Translations under genes and position numbers: made by a program | Notes under the pieces: model-generated | The model's database searches: none | What the model saw: only the letters and a program-made list of their open reading frames with translations | Told to the model about the DNA's origin: nothing | Shown: positions 50,490 through 59,477 of the stretch, piece by piece | Numbering within the stretch: the first letter of the stretch is position 1 | How the letters are laid out: each line of letters begins with the position of its first letter | Origin: Halocatena salina | GTDB taxonomy: Archaea; Halobacteriota; Halobacteria; Halobacteriales; Haloarculaceae | Reading direction: 5' to 3' | NCBI RefSeq assembly: GCF_023115355.1 | Contig: NZ_CP096019.1 | Coordinates: forward strand, 2,170,001 to 2,234,000 | DNA length: 64,000 nucleotides

Positions 50490-52319
50490 ATGACTCAGAC
50501 GCGTGTGACCCGGTTGTTCGGTGGACCGGGATGTGGGAAAACGACAGCGCTTCTCGATCGGGTCGACGAAATGCTGGATTCCGGCGTACGGGTCGAAGAT
50601 ATCCTCATCGTTTCGTACACCCGTGCAGCGGCGGCCGAGGTTCGAGAGCGGCTCGCAGAACGTCTCGACTGTAGCCCCCGGTCGCTCAAGGGAAACGTTT
50701 GTACGATGCACGCCAAAGCCTACGAGCTGTTGAATCTCTCTCGCAACGACGTCGTGGGCGAATCTGACAAACAGGAGTTCTGTGAGGAGTACGGACTCGA
50801 TTATGAGGACGAGTACGATTCTTCGCGGCGGCGCTCTTCCCGATCGACGACGATCGGCAACAAGATCATCGCGACGAGCCAGTGGCTCCAACGAACAAGC
50901 CGCGATGTCGCACAGTGGCACGCCGTTCCGTTCCAGTGGGACGTCGAAACGGTTCGTCTCCCACCGGAGATCGATCCCAACGCCCAGACAGGAAACAAGT
51001 ACACGCCGACGTGGCCGAGCGACGACGACCGCATCGACGTTCCACAGACGATCCGAGCATGGCGGGGGTATAAGGGTGAGAACGATCTCGTCGGGTTCGC
51101 CGACATGCTAGAGCGGGTACAACAACGATCGCTCGTTCCGTCCGTCGATTACCTCGTTATCGACGAGTTTCAGGACATCACGACGCTTCAGTACGCCGTC
51201 TACGAGGAGTGGAAACCCCACATGGACCAAGCGCTCATCGCAGGCGACGACGACCAGGTCGTGTACGCGTGGCAGGGGGCCGATCCGACGTTGCTCCTCG
51301 AAGAAGGTGGGGAGAACGTCGTTCTCGATACGTCGTATCGATTGCCCTCCCGGATCCTCAACGTCGTCAACCGCGAGATCGATCACGTCGCCGAACGCCA
51401 AGAAAAGGACTTCCAACCCCGAACGGATGGCGGGCGGGTCGAGGCCGTGAGCAATCCTTCCATGTACGATCTGATGCGCAACGTTCGCGCGACGATCGAA
51501 GAGAGCGACGGCAGCGTCATGGTGCTCTTTCGTGCACGCTACCAGATGTTCCAATTCATGGATGAGTTCATCGATCAGGGTATTCCGTTCCGGACGATGA
51601 CTGACCAGCGAATGTGGACCGACCGGCTCGCTGACTACATCCGGGCGGTCGAAGCGCTCGACGACGAGACACCACTCACTGGACTCCAAGCCCGTCGGTT
51701 GGCAGAGATGCTCGATTCGGCTGCGTTCGGTACCGGATCGCGCGATGAGATGTTTACGGCCATCGAGGACCGACAGGACGCGCGCGACGTCGACGATCTC
51801 ACCGATCTGGAGATCGAGCCGTCGTTCATCAAAGAGTACGCTCCCTTCGCTCCAACCCGATCGAGCGCGGCAGACATGGCGCACAAGGTAACGAACTATC
51901 AGAAGCGCTCGATGGGAGCGTACTTCGGCGGTCCATACCAGGACGTCGATCGGGCTCGCGTTCGGATCGGGACTATCCACAGCGCGAAAGGCCGTGAAGC
52001 CGATCACGTCTTCGTCGCAACCGATCTGACCGAGAAGGTCGTCGAACAGATGGTTGCGACCGTCGAGGACCCTACGGCGGTACCGACCGTCGAGGAGTTC
52101 ACGAAACACACCGATCCCGTTCCCGTCCTGACCGACAACGAACGACGCGTCTTTTATGTCGGGATGTCTCGTGCACGCAAGCGGCTTGTCCTGCTTGAAA
52201 ACCTCGTTGACGGTGCTCCGACGCTTCCCATCGATGTGTTGCTCAACGATCGACCGTCAGACCACACGCTCGAAGAACTCATCGCCGAAGCGCAGGAACC
52301 GCCCGTCACGGCCAAATAA
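50490..52319 (+). CDS. Superfamily 1 (UvrD/Rep-like) DNA helicase
   Basis: The 609-residue protein has all SF1 motifs: I G-G-P-G-C-G-K-T-T (residues 10-18), Ia S-Y-T-R-A-A-A-A-E-V near 41, II D-E-F-Q-D near 228, III G-D-D-D-Q-V-V-Y-A-W-Q-G near 252, IV T-S-Y-R-L-P near 283, V T-I-H-S-A-K-G-R-E-A-D near 494 and VI F-Y-V-G-M-S-R-A-R-K near 554. It should be a 3'-5' translocase acting in repair or recombination. It is shorter than bacterial UvrD (about 720) and lies alone, so the partner is unknown. Confidence 0.9.
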   Translation: MTQTRVTRLFGGPGCGKTTALLDRVDEMLDSGVRVEDILIVSYTRAAAAEVRERLAERLDCSPRSLKGNVCTMHAKAYELLNLSRNDVVGESDKQEFCEEYGLDYEDEYDSSRRRSSRSTTIGNKIIATSQWLQRTSRDVAQWHAVPFQWDVETVRLPPEIDPNAQTGNKYTPTWPSDDDRIDVPQTIRAWRGYKGENDLVGFADMLERVQQRSLVPSVDYLVIDEFQDITTLQYAVYEEWKPHMDQALIAGDDDQVVYAWQGADPTLLLEEGGENVVLDTSYRLPSRILNVVNREIDHVAERQEKDFQPRTDGGRVEAVSNPSMYDLMRNVRATIEESDGSVMVLFRARYQMFQFMDEFIDQGIPFRTMTDQRMWTDRLADYIRAVEALDDETPLTGLQARRLAEMLDSAAFGTGSRDEMFTAIEDRQDARDVDDLTDLEIEPSFIKEYAPFAPTRSSAADMAHKVTNYQKRSMGAYFGGPYQDVDRARVRIGTIHSAKGREADHVFVATDLTEKVVEQMVATVEDPTAVPTVEEFTKHTDPVPVLTDNERRVFYVGMSRARKRLVLLENLVDGAPTLPIDVLLNDRPSDHTLEELIAEAQEPPVTAK

Positions 52320-52324
52320 CGCGA

Positions 52325-52585
52325 TCAGGATTCGTTTTTGTTGTCCGTCCGTCCGTCGTCCGTGGTCGTGATGGAGCCGACGACCCGCTGGGCGGCGATC
52401 GCCGGTAGATCGCTCGGTGTCGTGATGTACTCCTCGGCGATGATCATCAACGCGGCGATACCGATGAACACACTACCGAGTAGGAGTTGCTCCGACAGCA
52501 GAAACTGCACTCCGAACATCCCGACCGGGAGAGCAAACGCGACCGTGATTGCGAGCGTGATCGTGTCGATGATCCCTTTGGGCAT
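52325..52585 (-). CDS. Small two-helix membrane protein
   Basis: The 86-residue protein has membrane helices at about residues 8-28 (I-T-L-A-I-T-V-A-F-A-L-P-V-G-M-F) and 31-51 (L-L-L-G-S-V-F-I-G-I-A-A-L-M-I-I), then the segment E-E-Y-I-T-T-P-S-D-L-P and a charged tail. No function is known. It ends 5 bases from the helicase stop and is convergent with that gene; the next minus-strand gene starts 78 bases upstream. Confidence 0.7.
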   Translation of the reverse strand: MPKGIIDTITLAITVAFALPVGMFGVQFLLSEQLLLGSVFIGIAALMIIAEEYITTPSDLPAIAAQRVVGSITTTDDGRTDNKNES

Positions 52586-52663
52586 CCTGTTAGTGATGTT
52601 GGCAGCTATCCGTTAAGTGTCTATGGAACCCGCTTGAACGGAGTGCCACGTTCGGTATCCGTT

Positions 52664-53254
52664 TCAATTTCCCTCGATCGCGTCGATGACCATCGCAGCC
52701 GCAACGATCGCCTCCCTCGGGACATCGGACCCGTCGTCGACCGTGACAGTGTACCGATCCTTGATCGAGAATTCCCCCTGAACGGATCCGATGCGGTTCT
52801 CCTCCGCGTCGGTGATCTCGTATTCGTGGGGGATGAGATGGAACAGTCCACCGACGTACGGAAGATGGCGAAGCACGTCCACGATCTTGCTGGCGGATCC
52901 GATCGTTGCGATGACCGCCTCGGTGTCGGGATCGCGTAGCTTCCATTGGTGGGTGAACATGGTCCAGTTCTTATCGAGAACGATCACCGGTTCGTCCGTC
53001 ACGTCGTCGGTGAGCACGTAGTTACCGGCGACATCGAAAACTCCGCCCGCTTGGACGGTGAACGCCGGATTGCCATCACCGTCGAGAAACGGGAATTCCT
53101 CTTTGAGCTTGAACATCTTCTGTTTGCCTTGGAGGACGAGATCGCCGTTCGCGTCGTATGCCTTGTACTTGTTCCGGACCAACGACTGAACGACCGTGTA
53201 TTCGGAATCTTGCAGTTCGACTCCTTCTATGGCGTCATCAGTACCCGTTGACAC
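52664..53254 (-). CDS. LURP-one-related (tubby/scramblase-like) protein
   Basis: The 196-residue protein matches the LURP-one-related fold, a 12-stranded beta-barrel round a central helix shared with tubby and phospholipid scramblases. It has Y-T-V-V-Q-S-L-V-R-N-K-Y near residue 19, F-K-L-K-E-E-F-P-F, and the later E-Y-E-I-T-D-A-E-E-N-R-I-G. The C-terminal helix A-A-M-V-I-D-A-I-E-G-N fits the central helix. No binding partner is known. It lies on the minus strand between the helicase and uvrA. Confidence 0.75.
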   Translation of the reverse strand: MSTGTDDAIEGVELQDSEYTVVQSLVRNKYKAYDANGDLVLQGKQKMFKLKEEFPFLDGDGNPAFTVQAGGVFDVAGNYVLTDDVTDEPVIVLDKNWTMFTHQWKLRDPDTEAVIATIGSASKIVDVLRHLPYVGGLFHLIPHEYEITDAEENRIGSVQGEFSIKDRYTVTVDDGSDVPREAIVAAAMVIDAIEGN

Positions 53255-53486
53255 ACTCGATCACTATGGGTATGATCTCGAACTGATGTGGTAAATGTAA
53301 CTATCGCGTCTGCACTGGTAGGGCCGACCAGCGAACGAGGACATCCGCGCGACACCAGCTTTCGTTCACCTTCACTTTCACTCCGGTAGCGCATCGTTCA
53401 ATACAGTGGCGGGAGCGAGATCCGTATGAACACGCATCGGAACCGAGACCGACAGCGTTTCCCGATAACGGGTCGTTCAAAACACA

Positions 53487-56444
53487 ATGAGTGAGTTCAT
53501 CGAGGTCCGAGGAGCCGAAGAGCACAATCTCAAGGACATCGATGTGTCCATTCCTCGCGAGTCGTTCACGGTGGTGACGGGGTTGTCTGGCTCGGGCAAG
53601 TCGTCGCTGGCGTTCGAGACGGTGTACGCCGAGGGCCAACGCCGATACATCGAGAGCCTGTCAGCGTACGCCCGGAACTTCCTCGGGCAGATGGACAAAC
53701 CACAAGTCGAGACGGTCGAGGGACTTTCTCCTGCGATCTCGATCGATCAGAAAAACGCCGCCAACAACCCGCGCTCGACCGTCGGAACGGTGACGGAACT
53801 GCACGACTACCTCCGGTTGCTGTACGCCCGCATCGGAACGCCACACTGTCCGGAGTGTGGGCAAGAAGTCGGCGAGCAGAGCGCACAGACTATGGTGCGT
53901 CGGCTGTTCGATCTTCCCGAACGAACGCGAGCGAAGATCGCTGCGCCCGTCGTGCGCGACCAGAAAGGTGCGTTCGCGGATCTGTTCGAGGAACTCGTCT
54001 CGGAGGGGTACTCCCGTGTCGAGGTGGACGGAACCGAGTACGATCTCACCGTCGAGACGCCCGAACTGGACGAGAACTTCGATCACACGATCGATGTCGT
54101 CGTCGATCGCGTCACGATCACCGAGGACGCCCGCTCGCGCATCACCGACAGCGTCGAGACGGCACTCACCGAAGCCGATGGCGTGTTGAAGGTGATCATT
54201 CCGGATCCACCCGAGAACGCCGAGTTGGGCGCAATAGCGCGCTCGACAGGGGATCTCTCGAACGCTGACATGGCCTCTGAGCCTGCCGACGCGGATCGGC
54301 TCGTCGCGGAGTTCTCCGAGGAGCTTGCGTGTACGCGGTGCGGGATCGATCTGCCCGAGATCGAAACGCGGAGCTTCTCTTTTAACAGCCCTCACGGTGC
54401 GTGTCCGGAATGTGAGGGCATCGGCGAGACCAAAGAGATAGACGAGGATCTCGTGATCCGGGACCCATCGAAGCCGTTGCGCGATGTCTTCGAGCCGTGG
54501 AGCTACAACCGTTCGTACTACCAGACCCGGCTCGATTCGGTTGCGGCGCACTTCGACGTGAGCCTCGACACACCGTTCGAAGAGACCGAGCCAGAAATTC
54601 AACAGGCGTTTCTGTACGGTACCACTGAAGATGTCGTCTTCAAACGCCGGACGAAAAACGGTATCCGGCGGAAGGAACAGCCGTTCGAGGGAATCATTCC
54701 GAATCTCGAACGCCGGTACGTCGAAACCGACTCCCAGAGCACGCGCGAGCATATCGAGGAGTATATGGCGACCACGACGTGCCCAGCGTGTGAGGGCACG
54801 CGGCTCAAACCTGCGAGCCGAGCGGTGCTGGTCAATGACACGGCGATCACGGAGATCAACCGAATGAGCATCGGCGACGCGCTCGACCAGTTCGAAGGGT
54901 GGGAGACGCAACTGACCAAGCGCGAGCGCATCATCGCCGAAGAGATCTTAAAGGAGATCCGCGATCGGTTGGGCTTCATGTGTGAGGTCGGTCTCGATTA
55001 CCTCACGCTCGATCGGGAGGCCTCGACGCTCTCCGGTGGAGAGAGCCAGCGGATCCGGTTGGCAACCCAGATCGGTTCCGGGCTGGTCGGCGTGCTGTAC
55101 GTGCTCGATGAGCCATCCATCGGCCTGCACCAACGCGATAACGACCGTCTGCTCAACACGCTCGAAGAGCTACGAGATCTGGGTAACACGCTGCTCGTCG
55201 TCGAGCACGACACCGAAACCATGCGGCGGGCGGACAACGTCATCGACATGGGACCGGGACCCGGAAAGCGCGGCGGTGAGGTCGTGGTCAACGGCGATAT
55301 CGAAGACGTGATGGCGACTGAAAAGAGCATTACCGGCGATTATCTCGCGGGCCGGCGACAGATACCGGTTCCCGACACACGGCGCGATCCGAGTGGGCAG
55401 CTGACAGTTCGTGGCGCACGCCAGCACAACCTCCGAGATCTCGACGTGTCGATCCCGCTCGGGACGCTCACGACGATCACGGGCGTTTCCGGCTCGGGAA
55501 AATCGACGCTGTTGCACGACGTGTTGTACAAAGGTCTCGTCCGGCGGATGAACGACACGGACGTCCATCCCGGTGATCACGACGACATCGAGAACGTCGA
55601 GCTCGTTGAAACGGTGCGCCTCATCGATCAGAGTCCGATCGGACGCACCCCGCGGTCGAATCCGGCGACATACACCGGCGTTTTCGACTACATCCGCGAA
55701 CTGTTTGCGGAAACAGCGCTGGCCAAACAGCGCGGCTACGAGAAGGGTCGGTTTTCCTTCAACGTCAAAGGAGGACGGTGTGAGGCGTGTGGCGGACAGG
55801 GAACCGTCAAGATCGAGATGAATTTCCTGTCAGATGTGTACGTTCCCTGTGAAGAGTGTGAGGGGGCACGGTACAACGACGAGACTCTCGATGTGACGTA
55901 TAAGGATCGGACCATCGCCGACGTGCTCGATATGAGCGTCGAGGAAGCACACGACTTTTTCGAACACGATCCTCGCATCGGGCGCCGGCTCCAGTTGCTC
56001 CGGGATGTGGGGCTCGATTACATGAAACTCGGACAGCCTTCCACGACGCTATCGGGCGGGGAAGCCCAACGGGTCAAACTCGCAGAAGAACTCGGTAAAC
56101 GGAACAGTGGCGACACGCTGTATCTCCTCGACGAACCGACGACCGGCTTGCATCCCGAAGACGAACGGAAACTCATCGATGTGCTCCAACGCCTCGTGGA
56201 TGAAGGCAACACGGTCGTCGTCGTCGAACACGAGTTGGATCTCGTGAAAAACGCCGACCACATCGTCGATCTCGGTCCCGAGGGTGGGGAACACGGTGGC
56301 GATCTCGTGGCGACGGGATCTCCCGAAACCGTCGCCCGGAGCGACGACTCCCACACCGGGCGCTACCTGCGCGATCTCCTCCCGGACGTAGAACTTGAGG
56401 GGCCACGAACGGAGACGATACGAGCGGCTGTAGGCGACGACTGA
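53487..56444 (+). CDS. uvrA: Excinuclease ABC subunit A (UvrA)
   Basis: The 985-residue ABC-type damage sensor has two Walker A motifs, G-L-S-G-S-G-K-S-S near residues 31-39 and G-V-S-G-S-G-K-S-T near 666-674. Two L-S-G-G-E motifs lie near 512 and 850. Zinc-binding C-x2-C pairs occur near 117-120, 276-279/310-313 and 753-756/779-782. It finds bulky DNA lesions and loads UvrB. uvrB and uvrC are not in the window, so it stands alone. A 232-base gap with no visible gene lies upstream. Confidence 0.97.
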   Translation: MSEFIEVRGAEEHNLKDIDVSIPRESFTVVTGLSGSGKSSLAFETVYAEGQRRYIESLSAYARNFLGQMDKPQVETVEGLSPAISIDQKNAANNPRSTVGTVTELHDYLRLLYARIGTPHCPECGQEVGEQSAQTMVRRLFDLPERTRAKIAAPVVRDQKGAFADLFEELVSEGYSRVEVDGTEYDLTVETPELDENFDHTIDVVVDRVTITEDARSRITDSVETALTEADGVLKVIIPDPPENAELGAIARSTGDLSNADMASEPADADRLVAEFSEELACTRCGIDLPEIETRSFSFNSPHGACPECEGIGETKEIDEDLVIRDPSKPLRDVFEPWSYNRSYYQTRLDSVAAHFDVSLDTPFEETEPEIQQAFLYGTTEDVVFKRRTKNGIRRKEQPFEGIIPNLERRYVETDSQSTREHIEEYMATTTCPACEGTRLKPASRAVLVNDTAITEINRMSIGDALDQFEGWETQLTKRERIIAEEILKEIRDRLGFMCEVGLDYLTLDREASTLSGGESQRIRLATQIGSGLVGVLYVLDEPSIGLHQRDNDRLLNTLEELRDLGNTLLVVEHDTETMRRADNVIDMGPGPGKRGGEVVVNGDIEDVMATEKSITGDYLAGRRQIPVPDTRRDPSGQLTVRGARQHNLRDLDVSIPLGTLTTITGVSGSGKSTLLHDVLYKGLVRRMNDTDVHPGDHDDIENVELVETVRLIDQSPIGRTPRSNPATYTGVFDYIRELFAETALAKQRGYEKGRFSFNVKGGRCEACGGQGTVKIEMNFLSDVYVPCEECEGARYNDETLDVTYKDRTIADVLDMSVEEAHDFFEHDPRIGRRLQLLRDVGLDYMKLGQPSTTLSGGEAQRVKLAEELGKRNSGDTLYLLDEPTTGLHPEDERKLIDVLQRLVDEGNTVVVVEHELDLVKNADHIVDLGPEGGEHGGDLVATGSPETVARSDDSHTGRYLRDLLPDVELEGPRTETIRAAVGDD

Positions 56445-56456
56445 ATCGCGTCACTG

Positions 56457-57962
56457 TCACGACCGCCAGAACGCCCGAGTGAACAGCGTCAGAACGGGGA
56501 TGATCTCGACACGACCGATCCACATCAGTAAGACCATCGCCGTCTTCGTCGTCGCAGGAAACGCGTGGTAGCTCCCGTAGGGCCCCGCCGAGCCGAACGC
56601 CGGGCCGATGTTGAGAAACGTCGAAGCGGCTGCGCTCATCGCTTCGAACTCCGACACCCGAAGACCGACGCGGGCGGCATCGACCACGACGAAGACAGTC
56701 AGTCCGAACGCGAGCACGAGGCTGAGCAACACGAAGCCATAGATGTCCTGGACGGTACTCTCGTCCACTGGGTCGTCGCTGACGCGGATGGGACGGACGG
56801 CCGACGGATGAATAGCAGTGAACAGCTCGCGATAAAACGCCTTGAGGACGACGAGCCACCGCAGCGTTTTGATCGAACAGGTCGTGCTCCCGACCATCCC
56901 ACCGAGGAACATGCAGGTAAACAGCACGTGTTTCGCTGCGGGAGACCAGAGGTTGAAGTCCGTGCTGGCGTATCCGGTCGTCGTGACGATCGAGACGGTG
57001 TTGAACACGGCGTGTCTGATCGTCTGTTCGAGGTTCGGATCGATCGACGGATCGAACGTGAGCGCGGCAGCGACCAGTCCTGCCGCGACGGCGGTCCCAC
57101 CCAGATAGAAGCGAAGCTCCTCGTTGCTGCGGAGGCGTTGGAACTCAGCCTCGGTGAGGACGGCGTAGATGAGACCGAAGCTCGTCGCGCCGATAAGCAT
57201 ACACGCGACGAGCACCCATTGGGCGATGGGTGAGAACGCACCGGCGCTTGCCGGTTCGGGAGAGAATCCCGCCGTTGCAACGGACGTGAGAGCGTGGGCG
57301 ATGGCGTTGTACAACGTCATGTTGGGGGCCAGTCCCACGAGAAAGAGAACGTACAATACGACCACTGCGAGCGCGGTAATGGCGGCGTACAGGCCGAGAA
57401 GGATGCGTGCCGTTTCGGCGATGCGTGGCGTGAGCTTGTGGACCGTTGTGGTCCACGTCTCCGATTCCATGAGCTGTGCCCCACCCACGCCCACTTCCGA
57501 GAGGATCGCCGTTGCGAGAATTAGAATACCGAGTCCGCCGAGCCACTGCTGGACCTGCCGCCACATCATGATCGAGCGCGTGTGAGCGTCGAAATCCAGC
57601 ATGACTGTTGCTCCCGTCGTCGTGATACCACTCATCGACTCGAACAGTGCGTTCACCGGATGAGCAGTCACCCCATCCCCAGCGACGAGAAACGGGATCG
57701 CCCCGACGACCGCAACGAGCAACCAGATGAGTGAGACGGCGAGAAATGCTTCACGAGCACCCAGATCGCCCTCGACCGAAACGGTGTTCAGTCCGAACGC
57801 GAGCACGAGCGTGACTGCGATGGTTACGAGAAACGGTCCGATCGGCTCTCCGTAGTAGAGCGCAATCGCCACGGGAAACAGTAACGGAATCGTGAGATAC
57901 GAAAGTACAGTCCCCGTGAGTCCGAGGCTGATCCGCCAATCGACACGAATCCGCACCGTCAT
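56457..57962 (-). CDS. trkH: Potassium uptake protein TrkH
   Basis: The 501-residue membrane protein has the four P-loop repeats of the Trk/Ktr K+ channel fold: S-G-I-T-T-T-G-A near residue 111, A-T-A-G-F-S-P near 237, T-T-T-G-Y-A near 347 and V-G-S-T-T-C-S-I near 399. The gating-loop region lies around the third repeat. It imports K+, vital in haloarchaea that keep molar potassium inside. It is 83 bases after trkA and has its own TATA-like aaaatatat (58020-58032), so the two need not share one transcript. Confidence 0.93.
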   Translation of the reverse strand: MTVRIRVDWRISLGLTGTVLSYLTIPLLFPVAIALYYGEPIGPFLVTIAVTLVLAFGLNTVSVEGDLGAREAFLAVSLIWLLVAVVGAIPFLVAGDGVTAHPVNALFESMSGITTTGATVMLDFDAHTRSIMMWRQVQQWLGGLGILILATAILSEVGVGGAQLMESETWTTTVHKLTPRIAETARILLGLYAAITALAVVVLYVLFLVGLAPNMTLYNAIAHALTSVATAGFSPEPASAGAFSPIAQWVLVACMLIGATSFGLIYAVLTEAEFQRLRSNEELRFYLGGTAVAAGLVAAALTFDPSIDPNLEQTIRHAVFNTVSIVTTTGYASTDFNLWSPAAKHVLFTCMFLGGMVGSTTCSIKTLRWLVVLKAFYRELFTAIHPSAVRPIRVSDDPVDESTVQDIYGFVLLSLVLAFGLTVFVVVDAARVGLRVSEFEAMSAAASTFLNIGPAFGSAGPYGSYHAFPATTKTAMVLLMWIGRVEIIPVLTLFTRAFWRS

Positions 57963-58045
57963 CGTGCCGTCTCGGGAACAGAAGCGACAATCATTATCGG
58001 ATCACCAACCGGCTGCGTTTCATACATATATTTTATCACACATCA

Positions 58046-59383
58046 TCACGACATTGCGGTGATGTCGTCGGCGAAATCGGCTTCGACGAACACCACCACG
58101 TGATCACCGGGTTCGAGAACGGTGTCACCCCGTGGAGTGATGAACGTATGATCGCGGGTAACCGCACCGATGACGGTGCTCTTGGGCAACTCCGCGATCA
58201 GTTCGCGGATAGGCCGACCGACCAACTGGCTGTCTGGACTCATCTCTAATTCCAGCACTTCGGCCAGATCTTCTTCGAGGACAGCGATGTTCTCTGCGAT
58301 CCCCTCGTGAGTGAATCGGGTGATCTCTTCGGCCATCACGAATCGCGGATTGATGGCAACATCGATGCCGATCTCCTGGAACAGCTCGATGTACTCACGG
58401 GTATCGACCACCGTGATGATCCGATCGACCCCGATGCGTTTGGCAAGCACCGACAGGAGTAGATTTTTCTGATCGCTGTCGAGCGTGGCAACGACCGCGT
58501 CGGCATCATCGATGTGCTCGCGGGCGAGAAACTCCGTGTCGGTGGCGTCGTGTTCCATCACGAGCGTGTTCGGCAGTTCTTCGGCGAGTTCGCGGGCACG
58601 GGCGTCGTCTTGTTCGATGAGCTTTGGGTGCAGCCCTCGTTGTTCGAGCAGGCGGGCGGTGTGATAGCCGATTTCGCTGCCACCGACCACAACCAGATCG
58701 TCGGTTCGATCGGGCGTCTGGGCCGGGACGATGGACGAAGCAAACTCCTGAACGCTTTCGGGACTCCCGATGACGACTACGTTATCACCGGCTCGGATCG
58801 GCGTCTCTCCACTGGGGAGTTCGAAGCGGTCCGCCCGGAAAATGGCGGCAAACGTGAGCGAATCGAACCGGTCGGCCTCAGCGACAACCTGTCCGGCTAT
58901 CGGGCTGTCCGGTAGTATCTCGAACTCGGCCATCTGAACGAGACCGCCAGCGAACGGACCGACGTTGACTGCCGCTGGCAGCCCGACCACCTCAACGATG
59001 TTCTTGGCGGTCTGGAGATCCGAGCACACCATGAAATCGACGCCGTATGCGCTTTCGGACCCCTCCCACGAACGGAGATATCTGTGGCTTTTCACCCGAG
59101 CGATCGTGAACGGGTCGCTCTCCGTCTTGGCGGTGGCACACGCCACCAGATTTATTTCATCGTCGTCGGTACTGGCGATGACCATGTCGGCCGTGTCGAT
59201 GTCGGCTTCCCGGAGCACATCGATGTCGGTCCCATCGCCTGTCAGAGTGAGCACATCGAGATCATAGGCCAACTGCTCGGTCCGATCCTCATCGATATCA
59301 ACGACGATGACATCGTGAGTCGATGATAGGCTCGCCGCGATGTTCGTTCCGACCTGACCAGCCCCGATGACGAGCACGCGCAT
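58046..59383 (-). CDS. trkA: Trk potassium uptake regulatory subunit TrkA
   Basis: The 445-residue protein is the two-lobed TrkA: each half has a Rossmann-type RCK-N domain (V-L-V-I-G-A-G-Q-V-G at 3-12 and L-V-V-V-G-G-S-E-I-G near 231) and a TrkA-C domain (near 140-220 and 370-445). It binds NAD(H) or ATP and gates TrkH. The stop region carries the inverted repeat catcac / gtgatg near 58035-58056. It is upstream of trkH on the minus strand and downstream of the Bat-like regulator. Confidence 0.93.
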   Translation of the reverse strand: MRVLVIGAGQVGTNIAASLSSTHDVIVVDIDEDRTEQLAYDLDVLTLTGDGTDIDVLREADIDTADMVIASTDDDEINLVACATAKTESDPFTIARVKSHRYLRSWEGSESAYGVDFMVCSDLQTAKNIVEVVGLPAAVNVGPFAGGLVQMAEFEILPDSPIAGQVVAEADRFDSLTFAAIFRADRFELPSGETPIRAGDNVVVIGSPESVQEFASSIVPAQTPDRTDDLVVVGGSEIGYHTARLLEQRGLHPKLIEQDDARARELAEELPNTLVMEHDATDTEFLAREHIDDADAVVATLDSDQKNLLLSVLAKRIGVDRIITVVDTREYIELFQEIGIDVAINPRFVMAEEITRFTHEGIAENIAVLEEDLAEVLELEMSPDSQLVGRPIRELIAELPKSTVIGAVTRDHTFITPRGDTVLEPGDHVVVFVEADFADDITAMS

Positions 59384-59477
59384 ACTGAGTATACAGTAAG
59401 TACCCTTCTGTGTGGTAAGTCGATTTCTATGTCTATGGCACCCCGTCTCGTTGGCGCTTCATACCGTACCGATGGGT

